Shown in pieces: positions 7,941 to 18,463 of a DNA stretch of 21,236 bases. The translations under genes and the position numbers were made by a program. A model generated the notes under the pieces. It did no database searches and had not been told where the DNA came from. It saw only the letters and a program-made list of their open reading frames with translations. Each line of letters begins with the position of its first letter. Position 1 is the first letter of the stretch. The stretch is from Phoronis australis (taxonomy: Eukaryota > Phoronida > Phoronidae): contig NMRA01001391.1 of assembly GCA_002633005.1 (NCBI GenBank), positions 1,175-22,410 on the forward strand. The letters are read 5' to 3'.

Positions 7941-9152
7941 AAATCTGACGGATGATTTCTTATGGAAATTCGCTGACACGAGAAATTGAATATGTCTGTT
8001 GTAGACGTTGTGAGACGATGCTTTCGTCAGAATTATTTAAAAAATATTTTTGCCTCTGAGCAAAGACCNAGGAAATTGAGTTAATAATTATTCCCGGTAA
8101 TTAACATGCGGTAGAGGGGAGAGGAGTAGCTCAGTGTCCATACAGACCCACGGTGCAATCGTTTTCCCATTTTTTACTCCGTTTGTTTTTTAGTAGTAGG
8201 TACACATCCTCAGAAATTCGAGCCCCCTATCTTTTACATTTATGACAGAGTTCTCCCGTTCAGTGACTTTCCAGACGTAGAGGGTTGCGAGCGTGTCTGG
8301 TATGACAACAGGCAGGCCAGTTACCCGATCCACCAGGCTTATTACAGGCCATGAGTGAACACGGCCAAACACAGGGCGAATTGGTAGATTCGGAAAGAAT
8401 AGATTGTCGCAACTTCAGTTGTAGTTGGGAGATTTTGGTAGCTTTTTTGACGTGTAAAAGGCCAAGTGTTGAACGTCTTGAACTTTTACTGAAGAACTGT
8501 ATCAAACGGCTCCAAAGGTCCATTTTTGGCTAGTGATATGTAAAGATAACAATTTTGGGCGACTTAATTCTTCAGATATACAGCAACTGTGACCGACGGA
8601 TACATATTCGAAAATCTTGATAGGACGGAATCTTTTGAATTATTGTAATTATTTCCCTGCTGATTTAATAAGTCATTTATATAACCTCTGTCAAGGGGTT
8701 TAATGCTAGTATTTCATCCTGATATTTTTCGCATTTTAGCAAAATTCTGGGTTTTTAGAATTAAAACATAATTTAAACTACGTAAGTATGCGAAATGATA
8801 TTTATTCATGAATAATTTTTTGGCTTCTGGCATTATTTACACCATCAAGAACTGATGAAGGGCTTTCTAATGGCACGACTCTTGTGCAATTCGGTTGAAA
8901 AAGGCGGAGTTGCGCAAAATGTTAATGACAGTAAATTCCATACTCACCAAGAAAGCATTGATAAGTCATTACGTCATAAGTTTTTATAATTTATGCTTAT
9001 ACAGGTGGTTATTAGTTATCTAGAATGCTCTCCTTACAAATCTTGGTTCAAATGGACGCAACGCATGCATGCAACTTTGTCTGGTATCTAATTCTGTTCA
9101 AGTTTTGCCTACTTTGTTCATCCTTCATTGTCGACGATTTTGTCACGGGCGT
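7941..9152. other. No supported gene; overlapping open frames on both strands at 8190-8533
   Basis: Between 8190 and 8533 two minus-strand frames and one plus-strand frame are open for 60-87 codons. The minus frame 8190-8372 contains DRVTGLPVVIPDTLATLYVW and looks protein-like, but I find neither a family nor consistent splice sites. An ambiguous base lies at 8069. A good minus-strand donor (CTTG|GTGAGTAT) near 8949 has no convincing exon before it. The rest is AT-rich filler. Confidence 0.4.
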
Positions 9153-9241
9153 GCCGTCCCGCCCTGCCCCGTTCCACCCCTTCCCGTCTCGCTTCGTACG
9201 GTCCCTGTCTCATACGTTCCTCGTTCCATCTCGTTCCCCAA
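9153..9241. repeat. Pyrimidine-rich low-complexity tract
   Basis: This is a C/T-dominated plus-strand run with degenerate CCGTTCC and TCTCGTTCC words, likely a decayed simple repeat. The open frames across it are compositional. Confidence 0.6.
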
Positions 9242-9800
9242 GTTGATTGCGGCAGTTTTTGCTGAAGGGCAAATGAGTTCTACCTGAGGATCTACTTAGA
9301 ACGCTTAGCCACACCAATGTGTCTTCGTCTAGCTCACCCATACATGCACATCGCATTGGTCAACCGGCCGCAACCAGCAATTTTAGGTTTGATATTTTGT
9401 CAACTTAGAAATCTCCAGTCGACGTCACTGCCAGGAACGTGTGATATGCGAAGTGAATTAAAAAAAAAAAAAAAAATATACGGCTAGGCTAAAATTTGAT
9501 TTTTATTCATCATATTGAAAATAATAATTCAAAAGTTAAACTATGAAAAAAATTAAAAGTTATCGAAATATCCTTTTAATGAAAATTACCGACTTGCAGC
9601 AAAACGTTTGGACCTTGTTTCGCCTTTGTCTTGCAGTCCTCTTGTAGCATGTGGGGGGGTAACGGAATGCACCCGCAATTCGATACCTTTCATGTGCCTG
9701 CTCAGCATCGTTGCACCTTGTGCTTGTGCGTATTTGCCAATGACGTACATGTACTCGAAGAATTCTCACGTCCGCAAGTTAGTGTTTTCTGATGAAATAT
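9242..9800. other. No gene; contains a 17-base poly-A run
   Basis: An uninterrupted A run spans 9460-9476. I looked for a retrotransposed body upstream (SINE promoter boxes or a target duplication) and saw none. The remainder is AT-rich and uninformative. Confidence 0.55.
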
Positions 9801-9886
9801 GCCTCTCTCCCTCCTTGCTCTGTCTATGCGTCCGCCCGTCTGCTCGTCCTTCTGTCCGGCCCTCCCTCCCACCATCCCGTCCACTC
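9801..9886. repeat. Pyrimidine-rich degenerate CCGT/CTCC repeat
   Basis: This low-complexity run of TCTCTCC, CCGTC and CCTCCC words resembles the complement of the ACGG array at 13230-13284. Proline/serine/arginine-rich open frames here are artefacts of composition. Confidence 0.65.
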
Positions 9887-10346
9887 AGCGGGGCAAATTC
9901 AAAACTGTCAGACGATAGACTGTGGGTTTGTTTAAAAGGTAGCTATGCTTTGAGATTGTGCGTAGATGGAGAGTGAACACTTAAATCCAGTAATTAATTT
10001 ATTATGATAACCCCTAATTAGACAAGTGAAACCTGTTGTTAATTAAGTAATCAACTACAAAGAAGAGTAACTACACTAGCGCCCTCTTTAAATGATTACC
10101 TCAATCAATCAACTAAAATAATCAAATGTCTTATCTGCTATCCAAGCTAGCTAGGACTCTCCACTTGTTGGATGTCTGTCCTGATGGTAAATCTTCGAAC
10201 TACACACACTGTATAGCGACAGTTTACTTGGTCACAGTCTCTGGCTGATGACGCAGCACTTCAGGTAGTATCTTACTACCCACGATGCAAGTGACAAGCT
10301 CTTAGTTAACTTCCTGTTCGTTAACCCTTGCACTTGCCAAGATCCT
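9887..10346. other. Noncoding stretch with small hairpins
   Basis: No coding signal. GGTAGTATCTTACTACC near 10264-10280 is a perfect 7-bp hairpin with a 3-base loop. A GCAAGTG/CACTTGC inverted pair spans about 10286-10337. The stretch leads into the heat-shock and CCAAT motif cluster. Confidence 0.5.
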
Positions 10347-10359
10347 TTCTAGAATCTTC
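10347..10359. promoter_or_regulatory. Heat-shock element, three perfect units
   Basis: TTCTAGAATCTTC is TTCnnGAAnnTTC, three perfectly spaced units of the HSF1 binding site, followed by an imperfect fourth. It lies about 550 bp upstream of the TATA box at 10895. Confidence 0.45.
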
Positions 10360-10481
10360 CACGAGATGGCTCCGTTGTACAATTGCTTCTGTACACTAGC
10401 AAATCTTTATGCTTCAACTACTATAGCGCATCTGAATATTTTGTTGACTTAAGCCCATATTATAATATCCTACTTATTTAG

Positions 10482-10528
10482 TGATTGGTTAATAAAAACC
10501 ACGTGATCATTTCCAATCACATCATTGG
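10482..10528. promoter_or_regulatory. CCAAT-box cluster with CACGTG E-box
   Basis: ATTGG words at 10484-10488 and 10524-10528 and CCAAT at 10513-10517 are inverted or direct NF-Y boxes. A CACGTG E-box lies between them at 10500-10505. Spacings of roughly 10-30 bp are typical of NF-Y promoters. A heat-shock element stands on each side. Confidence 0.4.
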
Positions 10529-10547
10529 CTGTTACAGATTGTTCTCA

Positions 10548-10560
10548 GAATTTTCTAGAA
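10548..10560. promoter_or_regulatory. Second heat-shock element, three perfect units
   Basis: GAATTTTCTAGAA is GAAnnTTCnnGAA, the complementary arrangement to the element at 10347. Two perfect three-unit sites about 200 bp apart are unlikely to be chance, though AT-rich sequence raises the background. Confidence 0.45.
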
Positions 10561-10894
10561 TCTCTAGAGTACTTTGACCCCAGAACCCAAAGTTGTAAAC
10601 ACCATTTAAAAATAGATTTTGACTTTAAAGTACATGTCAACAAGTCTGACCCCATGATTTAAAAGTACGTATGCACAAATTTTGGGCAACTTAAAATGGA
10701 TCTATTCTTACTAATTACTTAATCAATATTTATTCTGACAAAAACGATTAGGCTGATTTGTCAATAATCTGGTAACAATTTTCAGAGCGCACAGTGATTT
10801 TAAAATGCTCAGTAAAATTAAAGGGCTTATTGTTATTATAATTTTAAATTTGGCATATCATTTTTCTGCTGGATCAAAAACGCAAGAATGAGAT

Positions 10895-10922
10895 TATAAA
10901 TCATGACGTTTTGATGACATCA
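10895..10922 (+). promoter_or_regulatory. TATA box with CRE-like sites
   Basis: TATAAA at 10895-10900 is followed by TGACGT (10904-10909) and TGACATCA (10915-10922), CREB/ATF-type half-sites. A start site would fall near 10925-10930 (ATCAGCAC context), about 110 bp before the acidic-protein frame. Two short upstream frames follow, starting at ATGs near 10971 and at 11016. Confidence 0.35.
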
Positions 10923-11040
10923 GCACAATCGGATTTTACATATAGCGAAGGCAACGCGCTGAAAGTGAAAATGGAACATAATATTGGGTTCCGATAGATA
11001 GAAGTATTGATAATCATGGCAGCGATGTGTTTTGGAATAA

Positions 11041-11622
11041 TTGAACTCGAGCGACGGATCGCAGAACTCGGACGAAACGGAAACAAACGAAGACACAGCT
11101 GATGAGGAAGAAGTCCAGCCGCTCTCTGAGCGCAATTCATCTTCCGAATCTATGGTTTTACCTGAAATTACGATTGAACCAGCGACGTCCGAGGAAGACG
11201 TTTCGTGCAAAGAATCGTTGGAACGCAAGACATCGTCATCTGATTCAATTGAATTCCAAAGTGTCAGTAGTGAATCCGTCAGCTCCTTTGAAACTGACGA
11301 GGAAAGAAGTGAGGCAGACGACAACGGAACAGAGTCGTCAATCAACTGTTCCAACAGGCAGTCCGACGGTGACGTTGGAAGCTCTGAAGAGGACAGTCTC
11401 ACAAAAACACGATCTGAACTTGAATATGAAAGATTCCTTGAATTTAACGAGATGATGCATGAAAGATTAAAACATATTGATGAATGGCCACCGCCCAGAC
11501 CGAGTCTATGGAAAAGGTTCAAAAACAGATTTTATAAATGTTTCCCACGACTCGAGCCAAAACCAAAGGACAGAAGATACATCATTCATTTTCCCAAGCC
11601 ATGGCTCAAGCCCAGGACTTAA
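11041..11622 (+). CDS. Acidic serine-rich orphan protein with basic C-terminus
   Basis: The frame is open for 193 codons to TAA at 11620. Residues 1 to about 125 are rich in Ser, Asp, Glu and Thr (for example NSDETETNEDTADEEE and SSESVSSFETDEERSE) and probably disordered, with many casein-kinase-2-type sites. Residues 126-193 form a different segment: a predicted helix (ELEYERFLEFNEMMHERLKH), a PPPRPSLWKRFKNRF basic-hydrophobic patch and a lysine/proline tail. No family is recognised. The first in-frame ATG is at 11152, giving 156 residues. A better-context ATG at 11016 (ATCATGGCAGCG) reads 28 codons in another frame, so the true start may lie upstream through splicing or a one-base error. 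The antisense frame 10920-11522 is a shadow. Confidence 0.6.
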   Translation: MNSSDGSQNSDETETNEDTADEEEVQPLSERNSSSESMVLPEITIEPATSEEDVSCKESLERKTSSSDSIEFQSVSSESVSSFETDEERSEADDNGTESSINCSNRQSDGDVGSSEEDSLTKTRSELEYERFLEFNEMMHERLKHIDEWPPPRPSLWKRFKNRFYKCFPRLEPKPKDRRYIIHFPKPWLKPRT

Positions 11623-13229
11623 GATTGGTATCTTCCAGATCAATTTGATTGTGTCGGATGGATGTGCTCGAGTTATTAGATTAGGATATATCAGCTCAAT
11701 CAGGTAAAATTTTCACATACATACATGTATCTTATTGATAGATTTGAATTATTTTTTTCTTTTTAAAAAGCTTAGGAGCTCACGAACACCAATTTATCTC
11801 TGAAACAAGACTTGAACAGCATAATGTTTTGTTCATACTCCAATAGCAAACACAAATGCACCAAAATAGCCAGTCAAAAATGTTTTGTTTCAATTTATAG
11901 TTGTCAATTGTATTTAAAACATATTCTACGGTGATGTTTTGTGGAGTTTTCTTTCCAAAATGACAAGAAATGTTCTCACGCAAAAGGGAGAAAACTGTCG
12001 CTAAATTCAGTGTGGAGTAATGCTTACTACCGTGGCGTGGTCATCCTTACGGACTGACGTCTTGCCGTTGTCATCAGAATAACAAGTTAATAGCGAGTGT
12101 TAGCATGTATCTACATGGATATAGCCAGACAGCTATATTGTTGCATCCGGGACCAGTAAACTCATATAATGTCTCTCGAAAGATGCGCGTTCAGACCCTT
12201 ACTGAAAAAAGTCTTTTTGCGGCCAAATCGACATGAAACTTATACCACTGCAGAATGCACGGCCGAATGTTTTCGTCACTCTTGCGTTCGATTAACCCTC
12301 ACCTTGTCCCGCATAACCAACAATTTAAAGCAACACAATCAAACAACTAACAGTGCTGTACACAAGAATGCTCCTACGAAAAAAATGTGCAAAAGGGTTA
12401 AGTTAACATAGGGTGAGACTTAACCTCGTCGATTCTCTAAAAGGGTGAATACCTCCTTGTGGCACAAACACTTTGTTGGTATTTGATGTGCCATAGATAC
12501 ATAAATATGCTTTCCATTACTTTTTGTGCGTCCGCCTCTAAGGCTATAAAAACAATCCATATCAAACAGCCAAAAATTAAGATATTTCACAATCCAAAAT
12601 ATGCACTTTGAAGTGTCTTTTAATTGCTAGCGAAACTAACAAAATTCGTCATTTGTAATTTGAAGCATTTTTAACAATAAATTCGAAATCGAAATTCTGT
12701 TCCAAATACCAAGCTGAAGGTTCCTAAGTCTGGGTTCTCTTGCTATGCTATATACAAGAATGAACAAATACGTGACAAGGGTAAATTGTAAGGATGGGAG
12801 GGCTATCCATCAAGAGTTCTCATTTTCTTGAGTCCTTTTCTCTCAGCAAGCTTGTCAATATTTCTCAGTCATTCCCAACTGACCGCGTCTGCATGACTGG
12901 CCACAGGAAGTCTCTCACTCAGTCTTTAGTCTTAGTCACACCTTGTTGGGGACGCCATCTAGTGAAAGGAAGAAACACTTCGAAAGAGGTTATCGATTAG
13001 AAAAGGAACACTTCGGGGTGCTTTGCATTTCCGAGAGAGCCTTCGTAAGAGCTCTTTCATGGAAAGGCAGCATGGTTCAGCTTATTTTACGTTGAGACAT
13101 TGATCACAAGTCTATGAATGAGGGGGATGGGTGGCAGGGCCTCTCCATTAAAATGATGAAAAAGAATTACGGTGCAGTGCATTAGTTTCAATCTTCCACA
13201 GTCAGCAGACAGATGGATCAAACGTACGT
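11623..13229. other. No supported gene
   Basis: AT-rich flank downstream of the acidic-protein frame. Open frames at 11780-11983 (minus), 12169-12411 and 12794-13000 (plus) have no domain or splice support. A weak CTCF-like word lies near 12952-12964. No clear AATAAA follows the stop at 11622 within 300 bp, so the 3' end of that gene is not placed. Confidence 0.45.
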
Positions 13230-13284
13230 ACAGACGGACAGACGGACGGACGGACGGACGGAGGGCAGACGCAGGGACGGAAAG
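13230..13284. repeat. ACGG microsatellite
   Basis: The plus strand reads repeated ACAG, ACGG and GACGG words with five near-perfect ACGG units around 13240-13261, then degenerate units. Arginine/threonine- and valine/arginine-rich frames across it are artefacts. Confidence 0.85.
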
Positions 13285-13728
13285 ACATACAGTCAACAAG
13301 ACGTGGATCTACATCTACATGTACATCGTGATGCTCGCGAAGCCATACCAGCAAAGGATAGCGTCGTGACGAGCGTGAGAACAGTGAAATAGGAGAAGAC
13401 CGAGATAGTATAATTGGTGTCGACAGCAATACGCTCATATTTCATTCGGTCCTCTACTAAAAGAAATGTTCCCACGGCTATGCCAGCTTTCTAAATATTG
13501 GAGACCTGCTGACACCCACCCTCTGCTGGCGCGCGAGACCTGCTGATACACTGTCACTCTTGTTAAGCCCCTGGTGGTTGGATCTGTTCGCCCACCGTGA
13601 TAACACGTGATTAGCAAGAATAACAGTATTTTACAAATTAATGCCATAGAAATTAGACGTGAGACAGCAGATAATACATGTACGTATTAAACGCTCGTTT
13701 TGAAGCAGTTGATCTGCCTTCGGTCTGA
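13285..13728. other. No supported gene
   Basis: The word GAGACCTGCTGA occurs twice about 38 bp apart (near 13500 and 13538), a small duplication. On the minus strand a frame starting near 13647 opens with a hydrophobic run (MALICKILLFLLITC) like a signal peptide. Its start context is weak and no downstream exon was found. Confidence 0.4.
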
Positions 13729-13756
13729 GACGTCAGCGGATTTTCCTGCTTATAAG
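13729..13756 (+). promoter_or_regulatory. CRE-like site followed by TATA-like box
   Basis: GACGTCA at 13729-13735 lies 15 bp upstream of TATAAG at 13751-13756, a plausible core promoter spacing. A palindromic TGACG cluster at 13963-13981 follows 200 bp downstream. No first exon was identified, so its target is unknown; the plus-strand gene ending at 15849 is one option. Confidence 0.2.
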
Positions 13757-13962
13757 AAGCCCACCCACCTCTGATTGCAGTATTTTTACTCATCGTTCTT
13801 CTGATTAGCCTCTGCCCTCTACCTCGGGCAACCGTGCCCTACATAATGCTACAGTGCCCTCGGAATCGATGTTTGAATATTAAACCTAAAATTAGGTTTC
13901 GTACACTTCGCTTTTTAAATATGCGGCAGATGACGAATTCAGCAAAAATCAACAATTAAAAT

Positions 13963-13981
13963 ACGTCATCGTTAATGACGT
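13963..13981. other. Perfect ACGTCAT/ATGACGT inverted repeat
   Basis: ACGTCAT at 13963-13969 and ATGACGT at 13975-13981 pair around CGTTA. Another TGACG occurs about 20 bp later. Clustered CREB/ATF half-sites may be regulatory or may simply form a hairpin. Confidence 0.35.
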
Positions 13982-15207
13982 TGCAGTTGCTTATTGTAAT
14001 GACGCATTCTTCTGAGGTAAAAAAGTATTAAGAATACTGTTCGAATGGACAGTGCGACAACTTTGCTTTATGTGGGAAAGTTGAAGGAAAGATGAAAGTG
14101 AGAAAACGTGTACATAAAATACTGTTTTAAAACTTGCAACAGCCATGTTTGTTATATATGATGGAAATTTTGGAATGGATTGGTGACATTTGCGAATTCT
14201 AACGTGCCTGAAACGAAATCCTGTAGGCTAGAATATTTCAGGTATCCCTCTTTTTCAAGTGTGTAACATTCTTTAAGTGCCAAGTTGAGTGTCATAGAAG
14301 ACAGTGACTTTGATTGTACATGTATTTTTCACAACTGCTACTCGAAACTGCCGATAGAAAATATTGCGTTAGTTGCGTTGAACAAACCAAATTAACGACC
14401 GCACAATAAAGTTTTAAAGTTTTTTTTAAAAGCAGTCGGATTTACTAGAGTACACAGAGGGGCATTGGCATCTCAATTAAGCGAAATAATTTTGTATCTT
14501 TCAGGTAGAAAGCTGCGTTGGCTTAACATTAACTCCCTGTAATACCAGTCGGTTTATAGTATACCGAAGCAATGCCTTTATGGAAAGCCCATGACTCTCT
14601 TCAGTTACAGTTTAGTCTCGCAGTTAACGTGATGTCGTTTATTGAGAACCTTCAACATACATGTATCATCAAAACTTTGAAATTATGCTGTTCAGGATAT
14701 AATTATACACTTATACAATTACATCAAGATTGAAATGCAGCCTTAGAACATTACTTTGATGTTTTTAGCGACAGGAAATTAATGCCGACGGCATATATCC
14801 TTCGCAAAAATATTCTTCGCAAAAACAAAATCCTCTTATTCAGAAAGAAGGCCACTTACAAAGTCGTATCTTCAAACTTCCCCCAGAAGAAAGATCGCCA
14901 AGAAAATGGCCCGAATAACTAAATATGTTGATCACATGTGGAAGAGTAGTCAAGTCGTCCCTTAATGAAATAAAAAGGGTCGCGTTAGATGGAAGGGTGA
15001 GAATGAAAATCGGAAATGCGAAAGCTCTTAACGTCGTTGTACTAGTGATCAGATTATCGAGATTTCTCACACTTACGTCCCTGAGAAGGGTTACCTAACT
15101 GTTCATCTATTAAAAGTACTTTTTAGCTGTTATTCTAAGTGCTCATCAACGTTACGTCGGAGGATCAGAGGCATTTTCAGACTGACGATTTTATGCTTGT
15201 GTTTCAG
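13982..15207. other. No supported exon; probable upstream intron or intergenic DNA
   Basis: An AATAAA near 14405 with a downstream T-run could mark a plus-strand 3' end, but no gene was found before it. The minus strand is open at 14840-15070 and ends at a GTAAGT donor near 14860; its peptide is hydrophobic and not recognised. Earlier exons of the 15208-15849 gene should lie here or before, but I could not identify them. Confidence 0.4.
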
Positions 15208-15259
15208 TTGGTTGCCGTAATGGACGACATGGCGTATGGGCCGACGACGATTCCTGCAG
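15208..15259 (+). CDS. Penultimate coding exon of an unrecognised gene
   Basis: The acceptor TGCTTGTGTTTCAG ends at 15207 and the donor CTGCAG|GTTAGA starts at 15260. The 52 bp read LVAVMDDMAYGPTTIPA in phase 0 and end one base into a codon. That phase matches exon 15587-15849 exactly, giving a valine at the junction. Phase agreement across two good splice pairs is the evidence. The peptide looks like part of a cytoplasmic tail with a tyrosine (MAYGPTTIP), but I cannot name a family. Confidence 0.48.
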
Positions 15260-15586
15260 GTTAGAAACCCGCTATTTCATAAAATACCTCACAAATCCCT
15301 GCACATAACATTTTATCACATTTGCAGTTGTGTGTCGTGCCTTTAAAAGTCTAAAATGCACGGAGGCGTGTTTATCTGGTGACTTTCTCTCCGTTTTCCC
15401 CGCGCATGCTTACTTTATGGCACTGTGTTTTCAATCCATGTTAGAATGACCAAGATTACAGATGGATACGCGGTTGTAGTTTTGCAATCGCCATCATCGT
15501 CGTCATCGTCATCAACTTTATGGCCGTCGTCATTATTGCTGTCCCAATGAATCTACACGTCTTGTACACATGTACATGCTTTTCAG

Positions 15587-15849
15587 TGCGCCCATCACTG
15601 CAGCTGGAGACGTTGAAAGTTATTACGACGTGCGATATGGAGAAGGTCGACCCTGCGACAGAGTGTGACCATGTGAGTGCTCACAAGAAATTTAGCGAGT
15701 TGTCAAGTGTCCAAGTTCAAACAGCGCGTGTCGAAGAAATCGAGGAGAACCACATGTGGTCGATAACTCCTGAAGAAAACGAGATTCTCGCCGAGGACAC
15801 GAAGCTTCAGTTTTCTGCGCAGAAGATCCCGCTGTCTCAAATTTCTTAA
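15587..15849 (+). CDS. Terminal coding exon of an unrecognised gene
   Basis: The acceptor ACATGCTTTTCAG ends at 15586. Eighty-six codons follow to TAA at 15847, starting RPSLQLETLKVITTCDMEKV and ending in a serine/isoleucine-rich tail. The middle is acidic (VEEIEENHMWSITPEENEIL) and probably helical. Together with exon 15208-15259 it gives a 104-residue C-terminal fragment after a 327-bp intron. It is hydrophilic with no membrane segment. A GTGAGT word at about 15675 could act as an alternative donor inside the exon. Minus-strand frame 15692-15946 is a shadow. No clear AATAAA lies within 900 bp after the stop. Confidence 0.52.
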
Positions 15850-17091
15850 TAACTACCAAATGTCTCAACCGACTGAGGCCCGTAGGAAATCTGTGATTTT
15901 TGACAATTCTTCTAGAGACAATTTTAATTCTTTCTATCACGTTCACTTTCTATGGCATGATTCAGTTGCATATGGGTACATGTTACCACAGGAGACGCCA
16001 GAATAGTTTTATGTATTCCTGTTCTCATAATTGTTTTTGTATTGTAAGCAAGTTTTTGTTTCTTTTTGGTGAACAGGTCTTTGCTGGATTATGCAAATTA
16101 GTTGGATCGGACAACAACCTGCTTCATCGTTTTGGTTCCTTGTTTGTTCACGACTAAACCATGTCTGCATTGAACCGTATATTTGCTGTTTATAATACAT
16201 TTGCTGTTAGTTGTCAAAAACTCGAATCTTTTCTTTTACGTTAACTTGTCCCTTGTAACCTGAATGTCAAGAGATAGTCTCCTATACAGACCGCTTCTCT
16301 CTTCAACAGTCACATACATTGAGACTTCATTGTCTCACAAATTCTCCCTCCCAAAGCAAGTGGATTCTAAATTAGCCAGTGTACAATCTTATTAACTGAA
16401 TGGAAGTAATTCACTATAACTGGTCATACCTAATTACCATGTTCATTACCTGCAGCTGGAGACCAGACAAAGGCCTTAAATCACTGATAAAAGCGTGCCC
16501 AGCAATTCCATAAAGTCGATCCTATTCACAGTCATGCAACGTTATGTAGCTGACAACAGTTGAATTCCTGGCGATAGGCGGCGCTTTTCTTATTGTGAAA
16601 ATAATGAACGCACAGACAAATCGTAATTCAAGTCCAAAACCTGAAAGTTATCTGAAGGTATTAATCGCGAGACAACCAAAATATTATTAACACACTTCTA
16701 GTTGCAGCATGATCGATACTAGCCAATACTCGGCTCTGTTTAAAGTTTACAGGGCTTGAAATGACCAATGACAAAAAGAGGAAAAATTTCTGGGTGACTT
16801 ATCGTTCCACAAATAAATAGGCTTGTGTGATAGAAATATTTTTGTGTTGTAAAATTCAACTGAAATGAAAGTTTTTGCATGAACATGGAGTGAAATTAAA
16901 GGCAAAAAGGAGACAAAATGGGGAAAGTGGAAATCAAATAAGATGAAATACAAACCTAAAAAGAAGAAATCCTCTTAAAAGAGGAAAGTTCCAAGCCCCG
17001 ATTCTATTCGACTTGACAACTCAAGCATCTGTGCGTTTTACAGCGATAAACCGTCAAGTTTGGTGTATAAGTTCCGAAATACTGCCTCCCG
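15850..17091. other. Downstream flank, no supported gene
   Basis: This may include the 3' untranslated region of the preceding gene. AATAAA occurs near 16816, which would give an unusually long 3' UTR. Open frames at 15900-16157 (plus) and 16009-16200 and 16747-16953 (minus) show no domain. A CCTCTTAAAAGAGG near-palindrome lies near 16971. Confidence 0.45.
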
Positions 17092-17216
17092 TTCAGTAAA
17101 GCTAGGACCTCGCTAAAAAGCAAGACTTCGCGAGATTACGTGAGATATTGCCGTGTATTTTAAGTGAGGACACGTGACTTTGACTAGGTTTTAGCTAGGT
17201 CCTAGCGTCTACTGAA
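17092..17216. mobile_element. MITE copy 1, TIR TTCAGTA..GCTAGGACCT
   Basis: The left end TTCAGTAAAGCTAGGACCT matches the inverted right end TTCAGTAGACGCTAGGACCT, and similarity continues through GCTAAAA. The element is about 125 bp and holds a central CACGTGACTTTG. A clearly related copy, similar in both ends and centre, lies at 20446-20572, showing this is a dispersed family. No target-site duplication is evident, so the superfamily is not assigned. It lies downstream of the CTLD gene. Confidence 0.75.
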
Positions 17217-18463
17217 TGCACGGCTGGTATCATCTGCTGGGCTTCTCTAAGTTACCGTGCAACGGGTTCATACAGTGCCATTCTTTGTGTTGACAACCAA
17301 TTGTTTTGGTATCAAACTACGTCTCTAACGTAGCTATGTTTACATGTAGGTCAGAGCGTTCACCTGGAGCGGTCAGTATGAACGGTTAACTTCGGCCCTG
17401 AATCAAACTTAACGGCTCCTCTTAACTTCGCAGTGAACAGGCGGATTTAACAGCGGGCTTTGAAGTTGCGTGAAGTAACTTAAAAGACTTAGATCAGAAA
17501 TTTGACTTTACGGTCCACACAACTAGTTCTAAAAATAGTAAATATCACGTGTATGAGAATATAATCGCAGCTTCTGGGAAATACTTCAACATCGTGATGC
17601 GCTCATAATTACTTGGCTAAACCTTTTCCAGCAATTATGAATGGGGAGCGTATGAACAAAATTCTGTCCTGTGTTTTATGTTACTTTCATGAAACAGACC
17701 CCGACTGTTTTTTATTGGAATCAGACAAAAAGTTGTACAGTGTAGGCCACTTTTCTACTTTTGAGTGGCCTTTAAACCTTGTCTTTATTGCGTTTAGGGC
17801 ACTTAAGTGGTCTAAACTAAAAGCAGCGAAATGAGGGTTTGTTATCGTCTAGTCGAGCTTCTGAGTTTATTTGCGAGGTGAAGTGGAATTTGACATACAT
17901 TTTCAGGGGAGAATTCGTGACAATTATGTACATGCATTACAAAGCTATTTGTGATTATGGCGTACATGCAATGAATCGTGTCTTCTTCTGAAAGGTTGTA
18001 AATCACATTTACGTGTGCCTGCGCATATAAAAGAAGTGTTTTGCATGACTTTATGATTATTATTTACTGCTTTGTCATGTGAATGAGCGGCATCACAAGT
18101 GCTGCGTTGTAACAAACTACTTGTGAAAGTACATTCTTGCGTGAGTGTAGCGCAAAATGTTTGACAACTCTACATACATGTACATGTATATGTCCTTGAG
18201 TACTACAATCCTCATATGAAATACCACCCATGATGACCCACCGTCGTCGAGGCCTAAGACTATGGCACTGATATCCCAAGTAAAGTTCCATAAATCTCAT
18301 GTACCGGAAACAATTAATTATGAACTTTTGTGGTTATCCCGATTCGTTGTGTAAGAGTAAAAATGAGGTTGATTGACGTTAACAACAAGATTAAACAAAC
18401 GTCCGCAATGTAAACTGGAAACCGACACTTGGAAGCTCTGGTTATGCTGGTTCCATCCATGTT
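17217..18463. other. 3' flank of the CTLD gene, no other gene
   Basis: The CTLD stop codon at 18464 faces this stretch on the minus strand, so part is its 3' untranslated region. A minus-strand AATAAA at 17866-17871 is the nearest clear signal, about 600 bp past the stop. The plus-strand frame 17613-17834 lacks a recognisable domain. Inside it AGGCCACT/AGTGGCCT forms an 8-bp hairpin near 17744-17771. An ACATGTA-rich microsatellite lies near 18172-18192. Confidence 0.45.

Noticed and set aside
8110-8165. GAGTAGCTCAGTGT, resembling a tRNA D-arm
   Set aside because: No T-arm, anticodon stem or acceptor stem can be formed around it.
9460-9476. Poly-A run as the tail of a SINE or retrocopy
   Set aside because: No upstream body, promoter boxes or flanking duplication could be identified.
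8548-10694. Shared word AATTTTGGGCNACTTAA at 8548-8567 and 10675-10694
   Set aside because: The similarity stops abruptly on both sides, so it is too short to claim a repeat family.
13435-13647. Minus-strand frame opening with a signal-peptide-like run
   Set aside because: The initiation context is weak, the downstream residues are uninformative and no partner exon was found.
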